A stretch of 64,000 bases of DNA from Charina bottae. Its lineage: Eukaryota; Chordata; Lepidosauria; Squamata; Charinaidae. A program made the position numbers and the translations under genes. Positions 44,477-54,828 of the stretch are shown one piece after another (the first letter of the stretch is position 1; each line of letters begins with the position of its first letter). The DNA is taken from positions 6,065,001 through 6,129,000 of the forward strand of contig JALMGJ010000016.1 of the NCBI GenBank assembly GCA_023362775.1, in the 5' to 3' direction. The notes beneath the pieces are model-generated. The model had not been told where the DNA came from. It worked only from the letters and a program-made list of their open reading frames with translations, and did no database searches.

Positions 44477-47400
44477 TATTTATTACTTCATAAGCTTTTT
44501 TGATCATAGTCTACTTCATCAAACTTATGCATCTGCTGAAGTGTACGAACTACAAAAACGTAAAGAATAATACATTTGATATTATTGTATATTATATAGC
44601 AAGACTATTTATTCTATAGAACAGTGCTGTTAAATGAGAAAAGTAGCATGTACTAGTACATGGTATGAAGAAGACAATATTTCTGCCATAACAATCCCAA
44701 TTACTAACATGGGGGAAATTCCTCCCTAGCCCTGTAACTGGCAGAGAACTTGGATCCTTAGCAAGAGAATGAGTGCTAAAGCTAGGATGAATCAATAGGA
44801 AAGTTGACAGGAGCAATCCTGAAGCCCCTAGCCAGCTGGAACTGTTCACAAGGGAAAGACTCTTTTTCAGGTCCACTTCCTCCTAGGAACCAACCTGCCC
44901 AACCAGCACCCTTACAATTGGATGGTAAAGCGCTTGAGCAAGCTACTAATGTCAAGAACAAGATCATTTGGTTCCCTTTTCTCCCCAAAACATCCCCCCC
45001 CCCAAAAAAAAAGGAAGCCAGGGCTTCCACAAATCATTTTGCAGTAATTTTTTGATACTACTATGAGGTTTTTTTTTAATGGGTGTTCATGATAACTGCT
45101 TTGATAAGTATGCCAGCATATTGAGGTCATGGCCAAATGTAGCCTTTTCAACAATTTTCAACAATACTGATCCATCAGAACATTAACTACTTCATCCACT
45201 ACCTAATTTATATATAAATATGTATCTAAATACAGACATATGTAGTGATTTCAAAATATATATCTTGAATCTTAACAGATCATATGAAACATAGCTCTTG
45301 AAGCATATATGACTTTGAAAAGATTACTTTTCATTCTTAACAGATTTGTTTTGGGTTTGGATTGGTTTATTACATATCTTTATTAGATCCTTCTATAACA
45401 CTTTGCTGATTGTCTTTTTTTGCTCTGCCTATTAACCCTTAACTATTTAACATGGGATTTTCTAGGCAAGTGTAATGAAATTATTTTCACTTTTCTCCTC
45501 CTTCATCCTCATATCCTGAAAAATATACGTTTTTACAGTAATTGGTTTCTGCCTTTTAATGAAATTATTGAGAAGAAACAAAGTAGAAAGAGATTAGTTT
45601 GTGTGTGTTTTTCCACAACAAACTCACTCTAGAATGTCTTTTTCATTACAAAATCAATGCACTCTAACCCATTTCTTTAAATAGCATAGCATTAAGAGAT
45701 TATACAATGTTTACCATCCTACCATCTAAAAGGGTGGTAGAGGCTCTTAGGTGTAAGGAAAAAACCAAAACCCTATCCATATCTTCCATATGTAATCTAG
45801 CCCAGAAAAACATCATGATTCAATATGAGGATTAATTGTGAAAATGATCATGTTAGTTTTCCAATAATTCAAATCTTAATTATAACTATGTTAGGCCAAT
45901 TAGTTTGGAACACAAGGCTAATGTTAGGGTTGGATGGCTACTAGGCATCTGTGCACAAGTGAGCGACATCTGGTGCCAGGCACTAGAGTGATGGAAAGTG
46001 TCAGCTCGCCAGCTGTGAAGTCAGGAAAGCTCTTTTAAAAACAAATTTCAGCCAACATAATGATTTAGCACACTTGGGGAGCTATAATGCTTATTGCACT
46101 TGTATAACTAGTATGCACCACAGCGTAGCATTGAAAAGACAATGTAGTGGATTCTGGTAAGCTTTTGGTCTTATTTCAAGCAAGGTTTTACTTGCTGAAT
46201 ATCTCTGGTGAAAAACTTTGTCTAAGATGTGTTGTTAATTCTTATTATTATTACAGCCCTGAAGCCAAACTGTTAAAACCTTTACCCTGAATTGAGCTTT
46301 GAAAAATGAGTGAATGGAAATTTTCAACATGGAATATTTCTGAAAATCAAAGCAGAAAAAAATGTCCTAAAACCAGTATGAAATTGAATGCCAACTTACT
46401 AGTATTTAACCCAAATGTTATAAAATAAGATAACATTTTAATGTTATTTTAAAATGTTTAAAATTTTTGTCCTAAATCTCCTAGCATCTTTCTCCTACCT
46501 CTTTCTGGTTTCACAGTTGCAATGCTGCCAGCGTGAAAGCCCTGCTGTTTGCATTTCTCAATTTGACCTCAGGAAGGCCATGGAGCAAGAGGGCTTCCTT
46601 GCACATTTATATTTGAAACTAGCATCTTGAATTAGGTTCAGAAACAAATGGGCAATTCCATTTTTCTGGCCAGTATTAATGTGCTACGTGTTGCTAGATT
46701 TATACAGAAGCTAGGCTGAACAGTCTATGTTTTTTCCAACTCACCTTTAAAAGCAATAACACCCTGAAATACTTTTATCATCTAAAAGAAAAGGTGGTAA
46801 ATAATGAATGACAAAAGCCATAATTAGTTTTCCCAAACCTGGCTACTCCCAGATGATGAGGACAATGAATTTTGTAGCTCAATATATCTAGAGGGTAGCA
46901 AGTTGAGAAGGTTTGCTGAATATGGATAAAAAGACAAAATAATGAAAAGACGGAATTGAAGACAGTGAACACTTATCATAGAGAGGGAACTATATCTAAT
47001 TTTAAGTAACATTAATTGTGATTTTGCAGTATCCGTTTTCTTTGACTGACCATGGAGGGAAAAAGATAGAGGGAAGGAGAGAAGAATGCATTAATTATGG
47101 ATTGCCCAAGCATTTAAAGTTTAACAAATGCACAGTGGCAGGATGGGGTTTTATGTCTCTGGCTATTAAAAGAAATCTTGGTAACTTCTAATATTGCTGT
47201 CCTCAATTGTGGATATTAATAGTATTACTAACTTTATGGAGATGTACTTAATATTAATGCATGATCAATATTTAATGCAAGCACGTAAACATTCATGAAA
47301 GGTAATCAGCTGGTAGCAAGATAGCAAAGAAACTGAACATTTGAATTGGTGACAGGATTGTGTTGAACATGACTATATGCATTTTCACCTAGTATTTGTT

Positions 47401-47781
47401 ATGGACAATTTGTCAGTAATTTCATTTGTGTGACTTTCAGGGTTTTTCTTTCTTTGTTTGTTTGTTTATTCACACTGTAAAAACTACAGATAGTGGAGAT
47501 TAATTTTCTTTGGATAATATTGTTCTTAATTTAGATAAAATACATGATTTTTCAGTGTACTTGGACATGCACTAAAATTGAACTTCTGGCCCTAGTGGAA
47601 CAAATTTCTTTATTTCCTTCTCATCCTACAGTAAAAAGAAATTGAGTGTTTGTAGCACTTGCCTACAAATTCAGATATATAATTAAAAATGTAAACTTGT
47701 ATGTTTGCTTTCAGATTGCAATTTTTTAGATATCACATGTGTATTACCCAGACTGGATTTTTGACATCATGCTGCAAATTC
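44477..47781. other. No gene recognised; candidate conserved non-coding tracts
   Basis: More than 3 kb without recognised repeats or genes. The tracts about 45890-46140 and 47080-47400 look repeat-free and hold AT motifs such as CATTAATTATGG and TTAATGCATGATCAATATT, which resemble homeodomain-rich conserved elements. This is an impression from composition only. Confidence 0.35.
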
Positions 47782-47796
47782 CAAAGCACAGACATA
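47782..47796 (+). repeat. Target-site duplication of L1 fragment, left copy
   Basis: CAAAGCACAGACATA, identical to 48248-48262. Confidence 0.95.
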
Positions 47797-48247
47797 TGAT
47801 TTCCACAACGATGGAAAGATCCGCAAATACCTACAGTTGAAGATTGGATTGTTAAATTAATGGACTTGGCTCAGATGGCTAAATTAACAGTTTTAATAAG
47901 AGAGCATTCTATATCTACTTTTATCTCAATTTGGCAACCACTTTTGGATTATTTGCTTGTAATTGAAAAAAATGTCTTGATTTTGGGTTTTAAAGATTGA
48001 ACGATTTGTTGTAATAGAAATAATGTTAGGTTAGGTTAATTATTTGTAAGAGATTAGTTTTGTATTCAATCTTATATCTGTATCAGAGACAGTCGGAAGT
48101 CACCTTATCTATTTTCTCTTTCTATTCACATCTTTATAGTTTGTTCTTTTTTATTTTAGCTCTGTTTTCTATCTAATCTATAGTTCTCTCTTTTTTGTAT
48201 TTTAAATATATAATTTGAAAATTAAAAAATATAAAAACAAAACAAAA
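47797..48247 (+). mobile_element. L1 3'-end insertion, 451 bp
   Basis: A severely 5'-truncated L1 framed by a perfect 15-bp duplication. It begins in the ORF2 C-terminus (RWKDPQIPTVEDWIVKLMDLA, AKLTVLIREH, FISIWQPLLDYL), followed by the 3' UTR (CAGTCGGAAGTCACCTTATC) and an A-rich tail ending AAAACAAAACAAAA. Confidence 0.9.
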
Positions 48248-48262
48248 CAAAGCACAGACATA
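48248..48262 (+). repeat. Target-site duplication of L1 fragment, right copy
   Basis: CAAAGCACAGACATA, identical to 47782-47796. Confidence 0.95.
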
Positions 48263-48672
48263 CAAGATGTGACTTTTGTGGCAAAAACATATGATGATTG
48301 TGTAGCATCAAGTCAGTGTTCATTCTTTGTAATTACATAGATTTTCTCCAGGATGAACTTTTCTCAACCTGGTTCTTCAGGACTTCCAATGGTGCTCCCA
48401 TTGCTGCTATAATTGATTCTGTCCACCTTGTTGCTGGTCATCCACTTTTTCACTTTTCTTCCACTTTTCCCAGTGTTATAGATTTCTGAAGAGAGCCATG
48501 TCTTCTTGTAACATGTCCAAAATATGATAGTTTGAGCCTGGTAATTTGTGAGAACTCTGAATTAATTTGTTCTATAATCCATTTACCAATACTCTTTTTA
48601 TCCTGTTTCTTCAAATTCCAACTTTTGCTTCCATTGAGCCAATTCCCAAAAGCAGAAGCTATATACAATATA

Positions 48673-48731
48673 GAGTCCCCTATTCAGGGAGATGGGCGGG
48701 GATAAATTTAAATAATAAATAAATAAATAAA
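48673..48731 (+). mobile_element. L2 3'-tail fragment inside the old RTE
   Basis: AGAGTCCCCTATTCAGGGAG followed by ATGGGCGGGGATAAATTTAA and (AAAT)n; RTE-like sequence continues on both sides. Confidence 0.75.
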
Positions 48732-48926
48732 ATATACCACTTCAATATTTTCATTGCCAATTCTAAGGCTGGTTGCTGCATCTGTTGTCATTAGTTTATT
48801 CTTCTTTATATTTAGTCCCATTTTTTTCACTTTCCTCCTTGACTTCTACTAGAGCTTGCAGGACTTTCATTACTAGAGCTTGCAGATCTTTTGCATTTTT
48901 AGAATAGGTTATCAGAGTATGGGTCT

Positions 48927-48946
48927 TCAGCACAGCATACATTATT
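48927..48946 (+). repeat. Target-site duplication of the internally deleted L1, left copy
   Basis: TCAGCACAGCATACATTATT; the right copy at 52015-52034 differs at one base. Confidence 0.9.
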
Positions 48947-49585
48947 ATTTTTTAAAGAAGAATTTTATTAAGTTTGAAAAAAAGATAAAAACTACAAAAA
49001 ACTACAAAACTACAAAAAAACTACAAAAATAAAAAAATAAAAACTAAAAAGAGTGCGAAACGCAAGAAAAAGGAATTTTGAAGATTACATAAGGTGACTT
49101 CTGACTTTCAACAACAAGAATATACAGCAATTTCCATATTCAAACCCTTACTCTATATCAAACCAAGATCACATTATTTCTATAAATCATTCCATTAGCA
49201 CATATAAAAATCACTAATGCAATTGCTCTTTCCCCTTATAAAAAAACAAAAAATATATATAAATCTCTAAATCAATTTCCTTCCCCTCAAAAAAAACCCC
49301 ATTTATTTAATTATTTCCTTTCTATCACTATTCTATATATTTCTGTTCACTATAACAAAAATCAAATTATAAAAAAAATATAATTAATAATACTACAACA
49401 ATCTTAAACCTATTAAACCTAAAAACCAATTATTATTATACCTTATAAAGTAGATATCTTATAAATCAAACAAACCTTTAAAAAATCCAGTCAAATTGTT
49501 AAAGAAAAATGAAATCATATAAGCCTTAATATCAAACCAAATACATATTCTTAATTCTTTTTATCCTACATCAATATATACCAGA

Positions 49586-49597
49586 ACATTTACTTGT
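49586..49597 (+). repeat. Target-site duplication of Penelope-like element 1, left copy
   Basis: ACATTTACTTGT, identical to 50875-50886. Confidence 0.9.
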
Positions 49598-49710
49598 TAA
49601 CTAGATACACCAAGATCAAAATACCCAGAATCATGGACCTCATCAACCTCTGCCTCACCACCTACTTTCAGTTTGATTGACAAATATACCAACAAATTAA
49701 AGGAACACCT

Positions 49711-50199
49711 ATGGGGTCACCACTCTCAGGACTCATAGCAGAGATAGTAATGCAACATCTAGAAAGAATAGCACTCCCACACATACAACCCAAAGTATGG
49801 ATCCGGTATGTAGATGACACCTTCGTCATAATAAAAAAGGATCAACTGGAGGAAACACATGAAACCATCAACAACATCTTCAAAGGAGTAAAATTCACAA
49901 GGGAAGAAGAAAACAACAACACACTATCCTTCTTGGACATTCTCATCCGTAGAGGAAATGATGGCATTCTAGAAACAAAAGTCTACCGGAAATCTACCCA
50001 CACTAACCAAGTGCTCCACTACCAAAGCAATAACCCTACCTCCCACAAGAGGAGTTGTGTAAGAACACTATTCAGACAAGCAAAAATGCACTGCAGCAAC
50101 CCAGAACACCAGAAAAAGGAAATAGACCACTTATATAGCATCTTCCAGCAAAATGGATATCCACGCAACTTTATCAAAAAGTGCATCAGAACATCGTAA
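49711..50199 (+). pseudogene. Penelope-like reverse transcriptase, C-terminal part
   Basis: A 162-codon frame. GTPMGSPLSGLIAEIVMQHL (RT motif 4/B; GTP lies just before the first ATG), WIRYVDDTFVII (catalytic YVDD, near residue 35), VKFTREEENNNTLSFLDILI and VYRKSTHTNQVLHYQSNNP are characteristic of Penelope-like RT. It ends with FIKKCIRTS, where a frameshift separates it from the endonuclease. The upstream part of the frame has a stop (FQFD*) and the rest of RT is missing by truncation. Confidence 0.88.
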
Positions 50200-50501
50200 G
50201 TAAACCAAAAGACCAAGTAGCCCAAGAAGAAAAAACAGGAGTTATCTACAACATACAGTGTAAGGACTGTAACAGCCACTATGTAGGACAGACCGGCAGA
50301 AGACTAGCAGAACGCATCCATGAACACCAACTAGCAGTCAGAAGACATGATGAAAACTCCTTAATCTCACAACACATGGACAGACTTAACCATACTTTCA
50401 ACTGGGAAACTGTGAGCATCTTAACCAAGCCAAATCCAAAAATGCTAGAGAATTCCTGGAAGCTTGGCACTCAGACAAAGCAGCCATCAACAGACACATA
50501 G
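50181..50501 (+). pseudogene. Penelope-like GIY-YIG endonuclease domain
   Basis: A 106-codon frame with KTGVIYNIQCKDCNSHYVGQ and TGRRLAERIHEHQ, the GIY-YIG nuclease core used by Penelope-like elements to nick the target, including a CxxC pair. A frameshift near 50450 sends the C-terminus to another frame, where EFLEAWHSDKAAINRHIE is readable to about 50570. The nuclease is therefore broken at both ends. Confidence 0.85.
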
Positions 50502-50800
50502 AGGTAAACAACATTCACATACCATTCATAAGAGACAATAGAAAAGCCAGAAGACCAGAACACCTCTTTTGACAGCAATCAACAACAAGATAGGCAAAGA
50601 TTAACTGCAAGATTAGCAGCAGAGGAGCAATCAAACAACACAATAGACCCTAATCAAGGAACTATTAACTCAGTCAATCAACCAAGCAGCAAACAACAAC
50701 CCAATCAAGATACTACCATGGAGAGTACAACACCCCCACCAACACAGGCAGGACAAGCCAGGGTATATAAACAGCGAGCAAGTCCCACTCCCTTTTCACA

Positions 50801-50834
50801 CTGAAGATGTTGCCTAGCCTGGCAATGAAACGTC
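50801..50834 (+). ncRNA. Hammerhead ribozyme-like motif of Penelope-like element 1
   Basis: Core CTGAAGA (50801-50807), stem II TTGCC/GGCAA around a TAGCCT loop, GAAA (50827-50830), then C and GTC (50832-50834). All conserved core positions of a hammerhead are met (position 7 is free). Stem I can form between the preceding CTTTTCACA and the following TGCAAGAAAA: two pairs, an internal loop, then five pairs. Stem III is reduced to almost nothing, as is typical for the minimal hammerheads reported in Penelope-like elements. Confidence 0.7.
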
Positions 50835-50874
50835 TGCAAGAAAACAACAAGGCTCAGAGAGCACCATGGACTCC

Positions 50875-50886
50875 ACATTTACTTGT
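50875..50886 (+). repeat. Target-site duplication of Penelope-like element 1, right copy
   Basis: ACATTTACTTGT, identical to 49586-49597. Confidence 0.9.
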
Positions 50887-51099
50887 CTCCATATTACACA
50901 TAAGGCATTTTTCATACAGAAATCAAACAGCCCAACTTCCCCCCTTAACAAGTCAAACTTCTCAGCAGAAAGCCTCCCACAGAACAGAGCCATTTCATTC
51001 CCAAACAATTTCTCAGGAAAACAACCTTGTGAGTATCTTGCAAGTCAGACTAAAACCCCTTCTTCACTACAGTGTGTTTGTTGCCTTGTATTTCTTGAA

Positions 51100-51321
51100 A
51101 GAATCCATTCTCACTGTCGGGAAAAATATCTCCCTCTTGATGAAACTCTTCCTATCCCAGTAGAACGTCCTCAGCCAGTTGACACATTTTAGAGCTGATA
51201 TTTTCTACAATATCCCGAATATCTTGCAGAATAACTTGATGGGTATCATGGAGAATCTGTTTGAAATCACAATGAAGCTCAGAACAAAGCTCTAAGAAAA
51301 TTTCCTTAAGGTCCTCCATGT
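51100..51321 (-). pseudogene. L1 ORF1 N-terminal remnant
   Basis: On the minus strand from about 51319: MEDLKEIFLELCSELHCDFK, then QILHDTHQVILQDIRDIVEN and ISSKMCQLAEDVLLG before a stop near 51160, followed by EEFHQEGDIFP. It matches the acidic/coiled-coil start of a squamate L1 ORF1 by general character; the RNA-binding domain is absent. Confidence 0.5.
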
Positions 51322-51992
51322 TTCAGGCAGTAGATTATGGCACCCCCTGGATATTTAGCTGGTGCAGATAAAAGCTAATGGGTTAATGAAAGGCTTCTGA
51401 AAGTTATTGAGTGATATTGATACAAAAGGGAAAGTATGCGAACCGGCACTCAAGGAAAGTGAACAGAAAACTGAAGACTCAAAACAGCAGATTCAGCGTG
51501 TAGGAAAATGTCAAATCCTTCAAATTAAATAACAAAAGTATTAATGGGGGGATAATTATTCTCAGTCCTCCTTAAGATCCAGGTGGGAAACAAGCCAAAG
51601 ATTGAAAGAAAAATTTTAAAAATTAATCCGGAAAAAATGATAAGCACCAAGAAATTTTGCCTCTTCTTGTTGTAAAAAGTCTTTCTTGGGGTACACAAAC
51701 TTAAAAAATATATAAAGTAGGTGATTTATAAATAGGAATGGCTCAACCTAAGGCTGCAGCGCAGTCTGGAAATGATGGCATCCCCAACTCCTGTAGTGTC
51801 TTACCAGATTAGCGGTAATGCTGTTGGCGATCCTCAGGCTGCAAGGCAATGTTCAGGAGTGCAAATGGGATAATTCCTAGCATTTTCTGTCCATGAAAAT
51901 GCTCTGGGGCATCAGGAAAAGCCTGCCTTTGTCCCCAGAAAAACCCAACACTGCCAGATCTGCCCAGGGCAAAGCTGGGCAAAGCTCTTCAG

Positions 51993-52003
51993 TCGGCCAT
52001 CTT
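51993..52003 (-). promoter_or_regulatory. YY1-like site at the L1 5' end
   Basis: AAGATGGCCGA starts 12 nt inside the L1 5' terminus. Human L1 has a YY1 site of the same core (AAGATGGCCGA) at a similar distance from its start, where it sets transcription initiation. Function here is inferred from sequence and position. Confidence 0.6.
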
Positions 52004-52014
52004 CCCACTGGAAG

Positions 52015-52034
52015 TCAGCACAGCATAAATTATT
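52015..52034 (+). repeat. Target-site duplication of the internally deleted L1, right copy
   Basis: TCAGCACAGCATAAATTATT; one mismatch to 48927-48946. Confidence 0.9.
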
Positions 52035-53782
52035 GATGTTCTTTCCTTTTATTTTAAGACCATCTTCTTCCAATCCAGCTTCTCTCAGTATATATTCAGC
52101 ATATAGGTTGAATAAATATGGGCAGAATATGCAGCCTTTTTTCACTCCTTTACCAACTTGGAGCCAGTCTGTTTCACCATATTCGATCCAGAGTGTGGGC
52201 TCCTGGTCTGTGTATCGGTTTTTCATGAGGACAATGAGATGTTCTGAGATTCCCATTTTCCTAAGCATATTCCACAACTTGGTTGGCACAATTTAAGACA
52301 TTTCTATAATCAATGAAGCACATATTTACTTCTTTTTTGATATTCTTTGTCTTACTCAATTATCCAATATGCATCAGCAATAATATTTCTTGTTCTTCAG
52401 CCTTTTCTAAAGCCAGCATGAACATCTGGCATCTCCCTTTCCATATATGGTACCAATCCGCATTGGATGACAGTTTGAATTATGATGCTAGCATGTGAAA
52501 TTAAAGATACTGTGTGAGTTTGCACACTCTGTTAAATCTCCTTTCTTTGGTATGTAGACTGAACTTTTCCAATTTGTTGGCCACTCTGGCATTCTCTAGA
52601 TTTGCTGGCATAGTTTGCTTAGAATCTTTCAAGGTTCTTATTTTGTTGGTTCCCATATTTTTAAAAATATTCCATCAATTTTTGTAGCCTTCCAACTTGC
52701 TAATGACCAGAGTGCTGATCTATCTTCATCTTATGCTACAAGCTGTTGTTGGTACGGAATATACTGTATTTTAAGGCATCTTGGATGTTGACATCTCTAC
52801 TGTATAGAATTTCAGCATACTACTTCCATCTTTGTTTGATCTTTTTTGAATCAGTTACTATCTGTCCATTGGCATCTTTTAGCATACCAATTAGAGGTTG
52901 GAACTTCCTTCTGAGTTTAGAGATATTTTGGAAGTCTTTCCTTGTTTTTCCTTGTTTCTATCCATCTTTGATGTCTTTACAGATGTCATAATACTTCTTG
53001 TCTCTTCTAACAGCTTTCTCAAGTTCTTTGTTAAGTTCCTTCCTGAAATCTTTGTCTATCTGGCTTTGGCTTCTCTTCTTGTCTTGGCAATTTCCATGGT
53101 TTTTTCTGAAATGTAGTTTGCTTGCTTGTTTCTTGGTCTTTGTCAGTCTCTTTTCACATTAATCCTTAACAACTACATTCCACAGTTCCTTTAGTTCTTT
53201 TTCACTGAGTTTCAGGACTTCAAAGCAATTCCTGATGTTGTCCTTGGTGAGTATATGTTCAATATCATATTGTGGAAACTGGTTGGTTTCTTCTTCCACA
53301 TTAGCATGACTTAGAACTTGCACATGAACAGTTTCTGGTCTGTTCCACAGTTAGTCCCTGGGTACATTTTGTTCTGTTATAACTGAGCTCTTCCACTCCT
53401 TGTACCAATAATGTAGACAATTTGATTTCTCTGTGCTCCAGTAATATCCACATATATAAGCATGGTTATGGGAAGACTGTGTTAACAATGAAGAAGTCTT
53501 TGGATTGGCAGAAATTGATAAGTCATTCTCCTGCTTCACTTTGGTTTCCTAAGCTATACTGTACATTCCAACTGTGTTTTCCTCTTTAATATTTACAAAC
53601 TTGGCATTCCAATCTCCAAGCAACTCATCATGCTTGCATGTTCAGTTAATTTTATATTGAAATTGACCATAAAACTCATCAACCTCCTTTCCTTCTGCAT
53701 CAGTGGTTGGAACATAAACTTGGATAATCATCATATTAAAGAGTTGTCTACAAAGTTTATTTGATATTATTCAGTCATTGAT

Positions 53783-54051
53783 TGTGATGGAAGGTGAGGG
53801 CAACCTTGGGAAACACAGGGAAGAGATGCAGCCTAGGGAATTATCAGGTAAAAGGAAAGGGAGTCTGAAAGAGGGTAACGGTCTAAGGAAGAAACTTAGG
53901 AAAGACCCACCCTGAACACTCCAGCAATAAATAGGGAGGGCAGGAGATTTGTACTTTCAGACTTGCAGGATTCTGTTAATGTAGCTTACAATAAAGTAGA
54001 ATTAGTTCATCTAGTTGTGTTTCCAGTCTGGTTTACCTGAAAGGGCTGACA
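53783..54051. mobile_element. Solo LTR of an endogenous retrovirus-like element
   Basis: A 269-bp insertion beginning TGTGATGG and ending GCTGACA, with 5-bp flanking duplications TTGAT (53778-53782 and 54052-54056). A polyadenylation-like ACAATAAAGT lies near 53980-53995, followed by a TGTTTCCAGTCTGGTTTACC block typical of a retroviral R-U5 region, which favours the plus strand. No internal retroviral genes are present. It sits inside the old RTE. Confidence 0.65.
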
Positions 54052-54613
54052 TTGATTGACATTTGCTGTCCTTGCTATATCTGTCCTGACTGTGAAAGAA
54101 ATGCCATTTCTGCTTTGTTTTTCATGTCCTGAGTAATAAACAGTGTGATCTTCTGGCTGAAAGTATACAGTTCCAGTCTGTTTCAATTTGTTGTTGCCTA
54201 AAATATCAATGCCTATTCAATTCATTTAATCTTTCATTGTGTTGAGCTTTCCCATGTTCATGCTTCTTTTGTTCCATGTTCTCTGTCTTTTCAGCTTCAG
54301 ATTTTATTTTCCTCATCATTAGCAAGTAGATGTCTCAAAAGCTTTATTTTAGCCATTAGTACTCTGAAATATCCTCAGCTGTTCCTCAGTAACATGTTGA
54401 GTTCCATCTGACTTGAGGAGCCATCATACAGCACTATATTGTGAATCACTTTATATTGTCTATCAATGTGGTTTTATTGATAAAACACGGGAGTGGTTTA
54501 TCATTGCCTTCTCCCACATAGTATGAAATGATGCATTTGCCGTTGTCACCAAAGTGATCATCTACCTCCAGCATCTTCCTTTATTGCTGCTGCCCAATAT
54601 AGGTACCTGCTTG

Positions 54614-54828
54614 CCAGTTTGGTGTACTGGTTAAGGTACCAGGCTAGAAACCAGGAGACTGTGAGTTGTAGTCCCGCCTTGGGCACAAAGTCAGCTGGGT
54701 GATCTTTGTCAACCCTAGGAAGGTGGCAATAGCAAACCACTTCTGAAATCCTGCCAAGAAAACTGCAGGGACTTGTCCAGGTCGCCAGGAGTCACACTGA
54801 CTTGAAGGCACAGAAATAAATGCATAAA
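54614..54828 (+). mobile_element. Sauria-type tRNA-derived SINE
   Basis: tRNA-like head with GGTGTACTGGTTAAGG (A box) and GAGTTGTAGTCCCGCCTTGG (B box), then a body GGCAATAGCAAACCACTTCT and CTGCCAAGAAAACTGCAGGG related to the BovB leader, ending GGAGTCACACTGACTTGAAG and GCACAGAAATAAATG. Confidence 0.8.

Larger units (their letters stand above)
48296..48946 (-). mobile_element. Old RTE (BovB-related) LINE, 3' part
   Basis: Minus-strand remnant carrying SKSWNLKKQDKKSIGKWIIE and LKLSYFGHVTRRHGSLQKSI with TLGKVEEK, the counterpart of KYFGHIMRRQDTLEKKLMLGKVEGK in BovB. It is clearly diverged from the young BovB copies and represents an older or different RTE lineage. It is interrupted at 48927-48946 by the L1 insertion; the same element resumes at 52015. 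Confidence 0.8.
49598..50874 (+). mobile_element. Penelope-like retroelement 1, 5' truncated
   Basis: A 1,277-bp plus-strand element bounded by a perfect 12-bp duplication and lying inside an L1. It begins within the reverse transcriptase, continues through a GIY-YIG endonuclease in shifted frames, and ends in a terminal region with a hammerhead-like motif at 50801-50834 and the segment GGCTCAGAGAGCACCATGGA. Confidence 0.92.
48947..52014 (-). mobile_element. Internally deleted L1 with both ends, split by a Penelope-like element
   Basis: Minus-strand L1. The 3' end (48947-49597) has an AATAAAATTC signal and a short A tail, and the GAAAGTCAGAAGTCACCTTA block shared with the 47.8-kb L1. The 5' end (50887-52014) starts CTTCCAGTGGGAAGATGGCC and includes a 5' UTR and the start of ORF1 (MEDLKEIFLELCSELHCDFK, near 51320). 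A 20-bp duplication with one mismatch flanks it. Removing the Penelope-like insertion joins 5' UTR/ORF1 directly to 3' UTR, so about 1.78 kb was present and ORF2 (endonuclease, RT) is absent. Confidence 0.8.
52015..54605 (-). mobile_element. Old RTE (BovB-related) LINE, 5' and central part
   Basis: Continues the element broken at 48946. On the minus strand: KLWNMLRKMGISEHLIVLMK, VGKGVKKGCIFCPYLFNLYA (RT motif B) and INNLCCAD (motif C region) at 51990-52289; further upstream diverged RT fingers and linker; then endonuclease remains up to about 54330. The region near 54481-54520 (GGGAGTGGTTTATCATTGCC) matches the BovB leader. No frame survives. It holds a solo LTR at 53783-54051. Confidence 0.8.
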
